Shown here: positions 44,285 to 52,811 of the stretch, in pieces | How the letters are laid out: every line of letters starts with the position of its first letter | Position numbering within the stretch: the first letter of the stretch is position 1 | Assembly: GCA_018268895.1 (NCBI GenBank) | Contig: JAFDVP010000001.1 | Location: forward strand, 1,054,001-1,118,000 | DNA length: 64,000 nucleotides | Reading direction: 5' to 3' | Origin: Acidobacteriota bacterium | Lineage (GTDB): Bacteria; Acidobacteriota; Terriglobia; Terriglobales; Acidobacteriaceae | Made by a program: the position numbers and the translations under genes | Notes under the pieces: generated by a model | Told to the model about the DNA's origin: nothing | Databases searched by the model: none | Seen by the model: the letters and a program-made list of their open reading frames with translations, nothing else

Positions 44285-45622
44285 TTATCGAAACGTTTGA
44301 ATCAGTAGCCACGCATTGAGGCCAGCGATCAATGCCGCGACGATCCAACTCGTGGTGCGGATGATACGGTTGTTTGCGAACTGCCCCATTGTGCGCGGAT
44401 CACTGGTAAGGCTGACCAGGGGAAAGACGGCAAAGCTCAACTGCATGCTGAGAATGACCTGGCTGAAGACGAGGAGTTTGCCGGTGCCTGAGCTGCCATA
44501 AAGGGCTGTAGCAATAACGGCAGGGACGATGGCGACAAGGCGCGTTATCAATCGGCGCATCCAGTTGGGCAGGTGAATATCGAGGAAGCCCTCCATGACG
44601 ATCTGTCCGGCGAGAGTTCCGGTAATGGTGGAGTTCTGGCCGGAGGCCAGCAGCGCGAGCGCAAACATCATGCTGGCGCCGGTAAAGCCGAGCAGGGGAG
44701 TGAGAAGCTTGTAGGCGTCCTCAATCTCTGCGACTTCAAAGTGTCCGTTGCGATGGAAGACTGCCGCGGCAAGAATAAGGATGGCCGCATTGATGAAGAG
44801 CGCGAATGTAAGTGCGACGGCGGAGTCGATGTTTGCCAGGCGGATTGCATCGCGCTTGCCGCCGGGAGTGCGCGGATAGTTCCGAGTCTGCACGATGGAC
44901 GAGTGCAGGTAGAGGTTGTGCGGCATGACGGTTGCACCCAGGATGCTGATGCCGATGTAGAGCATGTCGGGGTTTGTAGCAATTGAGGTTGAGGGGATGA
45001 ACAGGTGGCGCAGGACAGGCAGCCACTCCGGTCGTGAAAGAACGGTCTCGATGCCGAAGAGCACGGCGATGGTCCCGATGAGGACCATGACGAGCGCCTC
45101 GATATAGCGAAATCCGCGGTGCTCCAGTAAAAGGATCAGCAGCACATCGAGGCTGGTGATGATAACGCCAGCAATCAGCGGAATGTGGAAGAGCAGTTGA
45201 AGCGCGATGGCGGAGCCGATGACTTCCGCCAGGTCGCAGGCGGCGATCGCCACTTCTGCAAGAAGCCAGAGCGCTATGGTTGCACGGCGGCTATAGCGCT
45301 CTCGGCAGGCCTGCGCCAGATCGCGTTCGGAGGCGATTCCTAGCTTTAGCGCAAGACTCTGTAGCAGGATTGCCATCAGGTTCGAGGCCATGATGACGAA
45401 CAGAAGCGTGTAGCCATAGCGCGAGCCCGCTGCTAGATCGGTCGCCCAGTTGCCAGGATCCATATAGCCCACGGCCACCATGAACCCGGGTCCGATGAAG
45501 CCTAGAGCGCGACGCCAGTAGGTGCCTGATTGAGGGACCGCAACGCTGGAGAAGACGTTTGGCAGCGTTGGACGCTGAGTGGCGGCCTCTTGAGTGGTCG
45601 AGATGGAGGTGAGCGTGTCCAT
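44285..45622 (-). CDS. mntH: Nramp-type divalent metal transporter (MntH)
   Basis: This 445-residue, eleven-helix importer has the Nramp metal-site motif [14 protein letters not shown] (near 52-65) and [10 protein letters not shown] (near 231-240), whose Asp, Asn, Met and other residues hold Mn2+ or Fe2+. A conserved [20 protein letters not shown] follows. It couples Mn2+ uptake to H+. A palindrome (TTAACTATGGTTAA at 45664-45677) 41 bases upstream of the ATG matches one upstream of mntR. It is transcribed in the same direction as mntR, 67 bases downstream of its stop. Confidence 0.96.
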   Translation of the reverse strand: MDTLTSISTTQEAATQRPTLPNVFSSVAVPQSGTYWRRALGFIGPGFMVAVGYMDPGNWATDLAAGSRYGYTLLFVIMASNLMAILLQSLALKLGIASERDLAQACRERYSRRATIALWLLAEVAIAACDLAEVIGSAIALQLLFHIPLIAGVIITSLDVLLILLLEHRGFRYIEALVMVLIGTIAVLFGIETVLSRPEWLPVLRHLFIPSTSIATNPDMLYIGISILGATVMPHNLYLHSSIVQTRNYPRTPGGKRDAIRLANIDSAVALTFALFINAAILILAAAVFHRNGHFEVAEIEDAYKLLTPLLGFTGASMMFALALLASGQNSTITGTLAGQIVMEGFLDIHLPNWMRRLITRLVAIVPAVIATALYGSSGTGKLLVFSQVILSMQLSFAVFPLVSLTSDPRTMGQFANNRIIRTTSWIVAALIAGLNAWLLIQTFR

Positions 45623-45663
45623 AGCGCCACGAAGGTGGCTTAGCTTTAGTATGCCACATGATG

Positions 45664-45677
45664 TTAACTATGGTTAA
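45664..45677. promoter_or_regulatory. Predicted MntR site upstream of mntH
   Basis: TTAACTATGGTTAA is a near-perfect palindrome (TTAAC...GTTAA) of the AT-rich DtxR/MntR type. A closely similar copy (TTAACTATAGCTAA) lies upstream of mntR. It lies in the leader of mntH, where binding would block transcription. Confidence 0.65.
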
Positions 45678-45689
45678 TAAATTTTGAAA

Positions 45690-46352
45690 TTACTTTGCAC
45701 GCACCCATACTCTCTCGGCCGCCGGCTTTCCCAGTGTGGACTTGCCTGTAGCTGTTTCGATGGTGATGGTTTCGTCATAATTTTTAGCGACAACCTTTAC
45801 CGATGCCTGCGGGCCGATGCTCAATTTGTGGAGAAAGAGCAGAAGTTTGGGATCTCGCTCATAGAGGTTGACGACGGTGTAGTCGACTTTTTCCCGCGCC
45901 TCAAAAAGGGGAATCAGGCCACGCTTTCGTTGCGTCGCGGGGCTGTCGGGCAGAACGGCGTTGCCGTGCGGGCATGTTCCTTTTTCGCCAAGCTTCTCGA
46001 TCAACTTTGCTTCAAAAGCCGGCGAGACAGCATGTTCAAGCCTCTCGGCTTCGTCGTGGACTTCGTACCATTCCATGCCGAAGACTTCAGAGAGCATGCG
46101 CTCTATCAGGTGGTGCCTTAGCGCAGTTTTGTACGCGGTCTCTTTCCCCTTCGCGGACAGGCGAATGGTGCCATCTTTCTTTACAAGCACGAAGCCGTCG
46201 CGCTTGAGGCGCTTGAGGGCCATTGTGACGGCTGGAGCGGAGACGGAAAGCCAGTGCGCGAGTGTTGCCGAGATAACGCGCTCACCCTCGCACTCCGCTT
46301 CAAGAATGGCTTTGAGGTAGTCTTCTTTGGATACTGTGATCGATGTATTCAT
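45690..46352 (-). CDS. mntR: DtxR-family Mn/Fe-responsive repressor (MntR)
   Basis: This 220-residue protein has a winged helix with VSKEDYLKAILEAECEGERV and SAPAVTMALKRLKRDGFVLV near the N-terminus, a dimerisation and metal-binding domain (GMEWYEVHDEAERLEHAVSP, HGNAVLP), and a C-terminal FeoA/SH3-like domain (about 150-215, SIGPQASVKVVAKNYDETIT). It is longer than two-domain MntR, and His/Glu ligands of the primary site are visible. It should repress mntH when metal is plentiful. A palindrome 31 bases before the ATG suggests autoregulation. Confidence 0.93.
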   Translation of the reverse strand: MNTSITVSKEDYLKAILEAECEGERVISATLAHWLSVSAPAVTMALKRLKRDGFVLVKKDGTIRLSAKGKETAYKTALRHHLIERMLSEVFGMEWYEVHDEAERLEHAVSPAFEAKLIEKLGEKGTCPHGNAVLPDSPATQRKRGLIPLFEAREKVDYTVVNLYERDPKLLLFLHKLSIGPQASVKVVAKNYDETITIETATGKSTLGKPAAERVWVRAK

Positions 46353-46382
46353 CCAGATCGCACCGTGGTTAGTGATCTGAGA

Positions 46383-46396
46383 TTAACTATAGCTAA
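46383..46396. promoter_or_regulatory. Predicted MntR site upstream of mntR
   Basis: TTAACTATAGCTAA (extended as ATTAACTATAGCTAAT at 46382-46397) matches the mntH-leader site at 12 of 14 positions and lies 31-44 bases before the mntR start. Confidence 0.65.
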
Positions 46397-46420
46397 TTGA
46401 TTCGATCGCAGTGCTGTCAA

Positions 46421-46642
46421 TTATCGGCTTCTGGCCCCCGCGGCAACGAGACCGACTCCTGCAACAAGCGCTATGGTGCTCAATATGGGTGAGATCGGCA
46501 CAGCCTCTTTCTTGTCATGGGATATCTGGATGGGGCCGGCATCGACGTCTTTGTGCCGATGGGTAAAGCTGAAGCCGCCGGTGACAAACCCGACGATGCC
46601 TAGAAGGATGAGGAGTATTCCTATGATCGTTGCAGGTTTCAT
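46421..46642 (-). CDS. Small two-helix membrane protein, unknown function
   Basis: This 73-residue protein has an N-terminal hydrophobic segment (IIGILLILLGIVGFVTGGF), a polar loop with THRHKDVDAGP, and a second hydrophobic segment (ISPILSTIALVAGVGLVAAG). It resembles small acidobacterial membrane proteins of the DUF3185 general type, but I cannot name it. The ATG at 46642 follows an AAAGG-like site. It lies 69 bases upstream of mntR and reads the same way. The 228 bases up to 46870 contain no convincing gene. Confidence 0.65.
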   Translation of the reverse strand: MKPATIIGILLILLGIVGFVTGGFSFTHRHKDVDAGPIQISHDKKEAVPISPILSTIALVAGVGLVAAGARSR

Positions 46643-46870
46643 CTTCTCGGAGACCTTTCATAAAGCTGATGTGAGGTATACAAACTGAATTGATAAGTCG
46701 GGCAGCGAACTGTAGTTCCGATGCTGCGACAAAGAAGCTAGATGTATACAGAGTCCATGGTTCTTGCATCTTTCTGTATTAGGAGCGTAGTCTTTGCGCT
46801 ACACGGGAAAGGAGGATGATCCAGCCTATGAAAACTGACAGTAAGAGTTGCATCGAAATGCGTGAGGTGA

Positions 46871-47021
46871 CTGAGGCTTAGAGCGTCCTGCTCTAGTCCT
46901 GGCGACTTCAGTAGCTTGCTGAACGTACTCCGCCGAGGCCAAAGTCCGAGCAAGGACGCCTCAGGTCAATCTCAACAGTTCACCGGTAAACGGCCTGCCT
47001 CTCATCGAGTGCAGGCCGTTT
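46871..47021 (+). ncRNA. Candidate structured RNA with terminal hairpin
   Basis: Nested complementary segments are read on this stretch: CTGAGG (46871-46876) with CCTCAG (46959-46964), CGTCCT (46884-46889) with AGGACG (46953-46958), GCTC (46890-46893) with GAGC (46948-46951), GGCG (46901-46904) with CGCC (46931-46934), and TTCAG (46907-46911) with CTGAA (46919-46923). A separate strong hairpin, AAACGGCCTGC with GCAGGCCGTTT (46988-47021), looks like its terminator although the T-tract is poor. It ends 24 bases before thiG. The base pairing is symmetric between strands, so direction is inferred from the thiG side. A short frame 46830-46880 with an AGGAGG site overlaps the 5' end. Neither the TPP nor the c-di-GMP core motif is seen. 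It could be a 6S-like RNA or a leader element. Confidence 0.45.
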
Positions 47022-47044
47022 GCATTTGGTTCTAAAATAACTTC

Positions 47045-47815
47045 ATGACACCTCTCGTAATCGCAGGCAGGGCCTTTCAATCGCGACTGATTGTTGGAAC
47101 AGGCAAGTACAAGGATGGGCCAGAGACGCAGGCTGCGATTGAGGCTTCGGGCGCGGAGATGGTTACGGTCGCGGTGCGGCGCGTGAATCTCGACCGGTCG
47201 AGCGAATCGCTTCTAGATTTCATCGATCCCCAGCGCTACTTCCTGTTGCCGAATACCGCTGGCTGCTATACCGCCGAAGAGGCGATCCGGGCCGCCCGGC
47301 TGGGACGTGAGGTGGGGCTTTCTGACTGGGTGAAGATTGAGGTCATTGGCGACCAGGCGACGTTGTACCCAGACGTTCAAGCAACACTGGAAGCGACCAG
47401 GGTGTTGGTGAAGGAAGGCTTTACCGTTCTCCCTTATACCTCTGACGATATTGTGTTTGCGAAGAGACTGATTGACGTTGGAGCGGCTGCGGTCATGCCG
47501 CTGGGCGCCCCTATTGGCAGTGGCCTGGGCTTGCAGAATACGGCCAACCTGCGCATTCTTCGCGAGATGATTACCGAGATCCCGTTGATCGTGGATGCGG
47601 GTGTTGGAACGGCGTCGGATGCGACAGTAGCAATGGAGCTTGGATTTGACGGTGTGTTGATGAATACAGCCATTGCGCAGGCCAAGGACCCGATCCTTAT
47701 GGCCGAGGCGATGCAACATGCTGTGCTGGCCGGGCGGCAGGCGTTTCTTGCGGGGAGGATGCCTCGCAAGCTGTATGCAACGGCCAGTTCACCGTTAGAG
47801 GGCATCTCCCGGTAG
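47045..47815 (+). CDS. thiG: Thiazole synthase ThiG
   Basis: This 256-residue TIM-barrel enzyme makes the thiazole phosphate of thiamine from DXP, glycine-derived imine and ThiS thiocarboxylate. Motifs are [11 protein letters not shown] (near 13), [29 protein letters not shown] with the Schiff-base Lys, [16 protein letters not shown] and [20 protein letters not shown]. Lengths and motifs are standard. thiS, thiF and thiE/thiC are not nearby, so it stands alone here, with the structured RNA above as a candidate leader. Confidence 0.96.
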   Translation: MTPLVIAGRAFQSRLIVGTGKYKDGPETQAAIEASGAEMVTVAVRRVNLDRSSESLLDFIDPQRYFLLPNTAGCYTAEEAIRAARLGREVGLSDWVKIEVIGDQATLYPDVQATLEATRVLVKEGFTVLPYTSDDIVFAKRLIDVGAAAVMPLGAPIGSGLGLQNTANLRILREMITEIPLIVDAGVGTASDATVAMELGFDGVLMNTAIAQAKDPILMAEAMQHAVLAGRQAFLAGRMPRKLYATASSPLEGISR

Positions 47816-47868
47816 CAGACTCAAAGTCGATAGTAAATCTGCGTGGCGGAATGCAGTAAACTTCGCCC

Positions 47869-48378
47869 ATGCGTGTCTTCGGAATCGACTGCGGAACGGA
47901 GTTCACCGGGTACGGCGTGATTGAGGTGGACAGCGAGGCAAAGATGCCTCGTCTGATACATCTTGCCGCAGGCACAATTCGACTGAACAAGAAAGACAAG
48001 ACGCCCCAGCGGCTGGCACAGGTCTATGCGGAGTTGACCGCTATGATGGCGGTGCACCAGCCGGATGTTGTGGCGGTTGAAGAGGTCTTCTTTTCGGCGA
48101 ATGCGAAGTCGGCGCTGAAACTTGGCCAGGTTCGCGGTGTTGCATTGCTGGCTGCGGCGGCCTCGGGGTTGCCAGTCGCAGAGTACGCTCCATTGAAGAT
48201 CAAGAGTGCCGTGGTCGGCTATGGCCTGGCGGCTAAAGAGCAGGTGCAGTTTATGGTGACACGGTTGCTGGAACTGGACGCTGCTCCAGAATCACCCGAT
48301 GCCGCGGACGCGCTGGCGATTGCGATCTGCCATATCCACTCAGCGCAGACGCTGATGCTTCAGGGCGCAGTGCGATGA
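47869..48378 (+). CDS. ruvC: Holliday junction resolvase RuvC
   Basis: This 169-residue nuclease resolves Holliday junctions with RuvAB. The four acidic catalytic residues appear in FGIDCGTEFTGYGV (Asp7 type), VVAVEEVFFSANAKSALKLG (Glu near 66-67) and PESPDAADALAIAICH (two Asp near 140-144). Normal length. It follows thiG by 53 bases. Its stop overlaps the next ATG as ATGA. ruvA and ruvB are not adjacent here. Confidence 0.96.
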   Translation: MRVFGIDCGTEFTGYGVIEVDSEAKMPRLIHLAAGTIRLNKKDKTPQRLAQVYAELTAMMAVHQPDVVAVEEVFFSANAKSALKLGQVRGVALLAAAASGLPVAEYAPLKIKSAVVGYGLAAKEQVQFMVTRLLELDAAPESPDAADALAIAICHIHSAQTLMLQGAVR

Positions 48379-49085
48379 GGTGGACGTGGCCTCTTCTCTT
48401 GGGTTCGGTTGCCGCGGTGTGTTGCGCGCAGTCTGCTGCTTCAGGAGGTACATCTGCTGGAGCGACGTCGCAGGCGGAGGTCCGCTTTCAGTTTGAGCGG
48501 ATGGGGCTGGCTGTTCCGAAGTTCACGATGATCGTGCATGAAGATGGTACGGGGAGTTACAAGGGCGAGATCGCACCGATCAGTGGTGGGACCAACGGCG
48601 CGATGCTGCAACCTGCATCGCCCGGGCAAACGATCGATCGCAAGATCAAGCTGGGCGCAGCGACCACAGAGACGATCTTCAAGACGGCCCGTTCGCTGGA
48701 CAATTTCAATATTGAGTGTGCATCAAAGGCAAAGAATATAGCTGATACAGGCAAGAAGACTCTGAGCTATTCCGGGCAAGACGGGCACGGATCTTGTAGC
48801 TACAACTATTCGGAGAATAAGGCCATCACGCAACTGACAGAGATGTTTCAGGCGATTGCTTTCACCATGGACGAGGGGCGCAAGCTCGACTTTATGCATC
48901 GCTTTGACAGGCTGGGGTTGTACTCGGAGATGGATTCGCTGAAGCACGAGGTTCAGGAGAAGAGGGCGCTCGAGTTGCAGAACATCGCACCGTCGCTGAC
49001 CTCCATCGCAAATGATGAAGCGCTGATGCAGAGGGTGCGGGAGAGGGCCGTCATGTTACTCAATCAATCCGGCGAATCGAAGTAA
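48375..49085 (+). CDS. Exported protein of unknown function
   Basis: This 236-residue protein starts with a short basic N-terminus and a hydrophobic signal (WTWPLLLGSVAAVCCAQSA), with Cys near the cleavage site, so it may be a lipoprotein. A beta-rich middle domain follows (VRFQFERMGLAVPKFTMIVH, EDGTGSYKGEI). The C-terminal part is helical (MHRFDRLGLYSEMDSLKHEV). No named domain is recognised. The ATG overlaps the ruvC stop by four bases, which implies coupled translation. It ends 22 bases before the convergent rsmA stop. Confidence 0.7.
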   Translation: MRWTWPLLLGSVAAVCCAQSAASGGTSAGATSQAEVRFQFERMGLAVPKFTMIVHEDGTGSYKGEIAPISGGTNGAMLQPASPGQTIDRKIKLGAATTETIFKTARSLDNFNIECASKAKNIADTGKKTLSYSGQDGHGSCSYNYSENKAITQLTEMFQAIAFTMDEGRKLDFMHRFDRLGLYSEMDSLKHEVQEKRALELQNIAPSLTSIANDEALMQRVRERAVMLLNQSGESK

Positions 49086-49107
49086 CGCTACTTCTTACTT
49101 GGTTTGC

Positions 49108-49902
49108 TCACTTCTTTGCGAGGGTGCGGTAGATTCTTGCCATCGCCTCCAGCCCAAGGGATTCTGCCCGTATCTGGCGCGAAATATCTAGCGGCCAAGC
49201 CGCGCTTAGATCTGCCTGCGGATATCCCGCGGCGCGCAGGTTGTTTTCCAGTGTCTTCCGCTTCTGCGCGAAGCTCTGCTTGAGGAAACGGTCGAAGCCT
49301 GCGGGGTCGACGTTCAGTTCCGCAAACCTCGGGGCAAAGGTGAGGCGGAGCACGGTGGAATAGACTTCCGGCGGTGGAGAGAAGGCCCCTGGCGGAAGTG
49401 TGAAGAGGTGCTCAACCTGAGCGTTCATCTGAGCAGTGGCTGAGAGCAGGCCATAGTCGCGAACTCCCGGCGAGGCTGCGACGCGATCTGCCACCTCGCG
49501 CTGCATCATGACGACCGCACGGGACAGAAGACCGTTAGAGCCAGCGGAAAAAAGCCTGAGGAGGATGTCGGAGGTGATGTAGTAGGGGAGGTTTCCGATG
49601 ACGTCGGCGGTCTCGCCTGGGTGGACAAGACCGGCAAAGTCGGCATCGAGTATGTCGGTTTCGATAACCTCAACCTGAGGCTGCGTGGCGAAACGCTGTG
49701 CCAGTGCGGGAGCCAGATCGCGGTCCAGTTCGAGGGCTATCAGTCTTTTGCAGCGCGGGGCGAGAATATCGGTGATGGCGCCGCGGCCGGGGCCGATCTC
49801 GATTACAGTGCGCCGGCTGAGGTCGCCAAGAGCATCGACGATGGCATGTTTGGCGCGATCGTCGACGAGAAAGTTCTGCCCGAGTTTCGGTTTACGCTTC
49901 AC
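49108..49902 (-). CDS. rsmA: 16S rRNA dimethyladenosine transferase RsmA
   Basis: This 264-residue SAM-dependent enzyme dimethylates two adjacent adenosines in the 3' hairpin of 16S rRNA. Motifs are KLGQNFLVDD, the SAM loop IEIGPGRGAITDIL near 34, DVIGNLPYYITSDILL (the catalytic NLPY) near 109, and AQKRKTLENNLRAAG near 215. Normal length. It is divergent from glgA across 76 bases, where both promoters must lie. Confidence 0.96.
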   Translation of the reverse strand: MKRKPKLGQNFLVDDRAKHAIVDALGDLSRRTVIEIGPGRGAITDILAPRCKRLIALELDRDLAPALAQRFATQPQVEVIETDILDADFAGLVHPGETADVIGNLPYYITSDILLRLFSAGSNGLLSRAVVMMQREVADRVAASPGVRDYGLLSATAQMNAQVEHLFTLPPGAFSPPPEVYSTVLRLTFAPRFAELNVDPAGFDRFLKQSFAQKRKTLENNLRAAGYPQADLSAAWPLDISRQIRAESLGLEAMARIYRTLAKK

Positions 49903-49978
49903 GTCGTGTGGTACGCTTTGACGGTTTCGTGCATCACTTTGTATAGACTAACGTTTTGTGCTGGATGAGGGAGAAGGA

Positions 49979-51427
49979 ATGCATATTGTTTTTGCGGCAT
50001 CGGAGTGCGCGCCATGGGCAAAGACGGGCGGTCTGGCCGACGTCGTCAGCGCTTTGCCGAAGACACTGGTCAAGATGGGGCATAAGGTGCAGGTCTATCT
50101 GCCGTACTACCGGCAGGTCGCAAAAGCTGTACCGGAGCCTTCAGTTGTGTTGCACAGCGTTACGGTGCCGTTTCCTTCGTACAACCGGTTTGTCCGTGTC
50201 CTCGATGGTGGTAATGCGGATGGCGTCCAGATGTACTTTGTGGACGCTCCCGAGCTGTTCGATCGCGAAAGCTTCTATGCAACACCCTCAGGGGATTATC
50301 CGGACAACGCAGAGCGCTTCGGAACATTTTGCAGGGCAGTGATCGAAGCGACGAAGGTCATCGGCGTCCCTGATATTTTCCACGTGCACGACTGGCAGAC
50401 TGCAATGCTGGCAGTCATGCTGCGCTCGATCTACTACTTCGATCCAATGCTGCGCCATATTCCGGCTGTGCTCACAATTCACAACGCTGGGTATCAGGGA
50501 ACATTTCCCCCCCGCACGATGGAGACGCTACTTCTGCCATGGGACATGTTTACCTTCGAGAAGCTCGAGCAGTACGACAAGGTTAATTTTTTAAAGGGTG
50601 GCATTGTCTACTCCGATGCGATTACGACGGTGAGCCGGACGTATGCCGAGGAGATACAGACGTCCGAGTTTGGCAATGGTCTGGAAGATACGCTGCGGAG
50701 GCGGTCAGGTGACCTGTTCGGCATTCTCAATGGAGCAGACTACTCGGAGTGGGACCCAGCGATCGATCCGCATATTGCAGCGCATTATTCCGTAAAGAAG
50801 CTTGATGGTAAGAAGGAGTGTCGCCGCGACCTGCTACATGCCCTCCGTTTTGAGAATATAGGCGACGAGACCGCAGTGATCGGGGTTGTCTCACGCTTTG
50901 CAACGCAGAAGGGGATTGACTTCATCGTCGATATTATGGACCGCCTTCTGAAGGAAGACGTTGTTCTTGTCATGCTTGGCAATGGGGAGGAGTATTACGA
51001 GCGGCTGCTGGTTGAGATGGCTGAACGGTATCCCGATAAGGTGAAGGTGCAGGTAAAGTTCGACAATGTCATGGCCCACAAGATCGAGGCAGGATCGGAT
51101 ATCTTCCTGATGCCGTCCCGCTATGAGCCGGGCGGATTGAACCAGATTTACAGTCTCAAGTACGGCACTATTCCTGTTGTCCGCGCTACAGGGGGGCTTC
51201 AGGATTCCATCGACGAACCGCCGGATGGCGGTGGCAATGGCTTCAAGTTCTCAGGCTACGATCCGAATGCGCTACTGGACGCCGTGCAGCGTGCGCTGGC
51301 GGCATTCCGGGATAAGAAGGCATGGAAGGCGATGATGCTGCGTGCCATGTCGCAGGACTTCTCCTGGGAGAAGCCAGCGGAGGAGTATGTGCAGGTTTAC
51401 GAACGCGCCATCCAGAACCGCCTTTAG
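49979..51427 (+). CDS. glgA: Glycogen synthase (ADP-glucose starch synthase)
   Basis: This 482-residue GT5 enzyme extends alpha-1,4-glucan from ADP-glucose. The N-terminal KTGGLADVVSALP (near 15) holds the nucleotide-sugar site, VHDWQTAMLAVMLRS lies in the middle, and the C-terminal GT-B part has SRYEPGGLNQIYSLKYGTIP with VRATGGLQDSI, including the conserved Glu of EPGG. The start was set at ATG 49979 because GGGAGAAGGA runs directly into it. Other glg genes are not adjacent. It ends in a four-base convergent overlap with the permease gene. Confidence 0.96.
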   Translation: MHIVFAASECAPWAKTGGLADVVSALPKTLVKMGHKVQVYLPYYRQVAKAVPEPSVVLHSVTVPFPSYNRFVRVLDGGNADGVQMYFVDAPELFDRESFYATPSGDYPDNAERFGTFCRAVIEATKVIGVPDIFHVHDWQTAMLAVMLRSIYYFDPMLRHIPAVLTIHNAGYQGTFPPRTMETLLLPWDMFTFEKLEQYDKVNFLKGGIVYSDAITTVSRTYAEEIQTSEFGNGLEDTLRRRSGDLFGILNGADYSEWDPAIDPHIAAHYSVKKLDGKKECRRDLLHALRFENIGDETAVIGVVSRFATQKGIDFIVDIMDRLLKEDVVLVMLGNGEEYYERLLVEMAERYPDKVKVQVKFDNVMAHKIEAGSDIFLMPSRYEPGGLNQIYSLKYGTIPVVRATGGLQDSIDEPPDGGGNGFKFSGYDPNALLDAVQRALAAFRDKKAWKAMMLRAMSQDFSWEKPAEEYVQVYERAIQNRL

Positions 51428-52782
51428 GCAACCCGTCTTTTTCTCTGTAAGAAGTAGTGCAGAGGAATACCCATCAGGATGATGAGGGTTCCGATGACGG
51501 AGTTGCGTGGCTGGTCGGCGAAAGAGAAGACCAGCAGGACGATTGCGGCAAAAATAAATAACAGCGGCAGTACAGGGTAGCCCCAGACGCTGTAGGGACG
51601 GCTGGCGTCCGGCTCGCGGCGGCGAAAGACAAAGACGGTGCTTGCGGTGAGAGCGTAGAAAAACCACTCCGCAAAGATGGCGAGAGAGAAGAGCGCCTGA
51701 AAACGTCCGATGGCAAGAAGCAGCAGCGAGCTGAGGACTGCTTGCAGTATCAGTGCCGAAGCCGGAGTTTGAAACTTTGGGTGGACGTAGGCAAGTTGCT
51801 TGAAGAACAGGCCATCGTGCGCTGCGGCGAAAGGCACCCGCGCCCCTGAGAGCGACGAGCCGACAAAGGTAGCGCAGATACTGACGGCCATTCCCACAGA
51901 GACGAGGCCTTCGCCCCACTTGCCTACGATCAGGCGGAGTGCATCGGCGGCAGGGCGGTCCGCCGCTGCGATAGCCGCAGCGGGCATCACGTACTGGATG
52001 GCCGCGTTGGTGAGCATGTAGAGACCGCCCACAACGGCTACGCCTCCTACCAGTGCCAGCGGGAGGCTCCTTTGCGGGCGTTGTATCTCGCCTGCAAGCT
52101 GTGTGACATCGCTCCAGCCATCGTAGGCCCACAACGCGGCGATCAACGCGACCATGAAGCCGGAGAAGCCGCCTCGGGCCCCGGTGAACTCGGTGGTGAA
52201 ATTGGACCAGGAACCGTGGCTGCCCGCGGCTCCGAAGCAGACTCCAGCGATGACGACGATCAGGACGATCTTGAGCCACGTCAGCGCGAGTTGTACATTG
52301 CCGGATTTGCGCGTGCCCAGAATGTTCAGGCCGGTGATGAGCCATGTCATTGCAATGGCAAAGACCTGGCTCCAAAGCAGGTTGGCGAAGGCTGGCTGCA
52401 TGAGAAAGCTGAATACAGTGAATGTGGCCAGTACGCGCGCCAGACCAGCCGCGATAGTTGCGATGGATGCCGGCTTGGCGACTGTGATCCAAGTCCACAT
52501 GTAGAGGAAACCCATCAGGTCGCCGTAGGCCTCGCGGATGAACGCGTATTCGCCGCCGTACTTGGGCCGTTGCGCTGCGATCTCCGCATAGGTCATCGCG
52601 CCGAAGAGCGAGAGCAGGCCTCCGACGATCCACACGGCGTAGACCATTCCGGAGGAGCCGACCGCGGCCATCATCTCGCGCGGAACAAGAAAGATGCCGC
52701 TACCGATAATGATTCCAACGACGATCGACGTCGCGTGCGATGCGTTTAGAACGCGGGGAAGCTCAGACGGTGTTTCCTGCAT
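51424..52782 (-). CDS. APC-family amino acid permease
   Basis: This 452-residue, twelve-helix permease has the first-helix pattern SIVVGIIIGSGIFLVPREMM (near 20-39), a family motif for the unwound substrate helix (GSGIF), and a sixth-helix segment with VALIAALWAYDGWSDVTQLA, GEIQRPQRSLPLAL (Trp-Asp-Gly). It imports amino acids, possibly by exchange; the substrate is not clear. It converges with glgA by a four-base overlap and follows nothing else in its own direction. Normal length for the family. Confidence 0.9.
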   Translation of the reverse strand: MQETPSELPRVLNASHATSIVVGIIIGSGIFLVPREMMAAVGSSGMVYAVWIVGGLLSLFGAMTYAEIAAQRPKYGGEYAFIREAYGDLMGFLYMWTWITVAKPASIATIAAGLARVLATFTVFSFLMQPAFANLLWSQVFAIAMTWLITGLNILGTRKSGNVQLALTWLKIVLIVVIAGVCFGAAGSHGSWSNFTTEFTGARGGFSGFMVALIAALWAYDGWSDVTQLAGEIQRPQRSLPLALVGGVAVVGGLYMLTNAAIQYVMPAAAIAAADRPAADALRLIVGKWGEGLVSVGMAVSICATFVGSSLSGARVPFAAAHDGLFFKQLAYVHPKFQTPASALILQAVLSSLLLLAIGRFQALFSLAIFAEWFFYALTASTVFVFRRREPDASRPYSVWGYPVLPLLFIFAAIVLLVFSFADQPRNSVIGTLIILMGIPLHYFLQRKRRVA

Positions 52783-52811
52783 GGGGGTTGGAGCGAGAGT
52801 AGCATATTTGC

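Noticed and set aside
46738..46953. Leftward 71-codon frame overlapping the structured RNA
   Set aside because: No ribosome site, no hydrophobic or domain pattern, and it lies over nested base pairing that explains the sequence better.
46871..47021. TPP riboswitch for thiG
   Set aside because: The usual CTGAGA and GATAATGCC-type core words are not present, despite the location.
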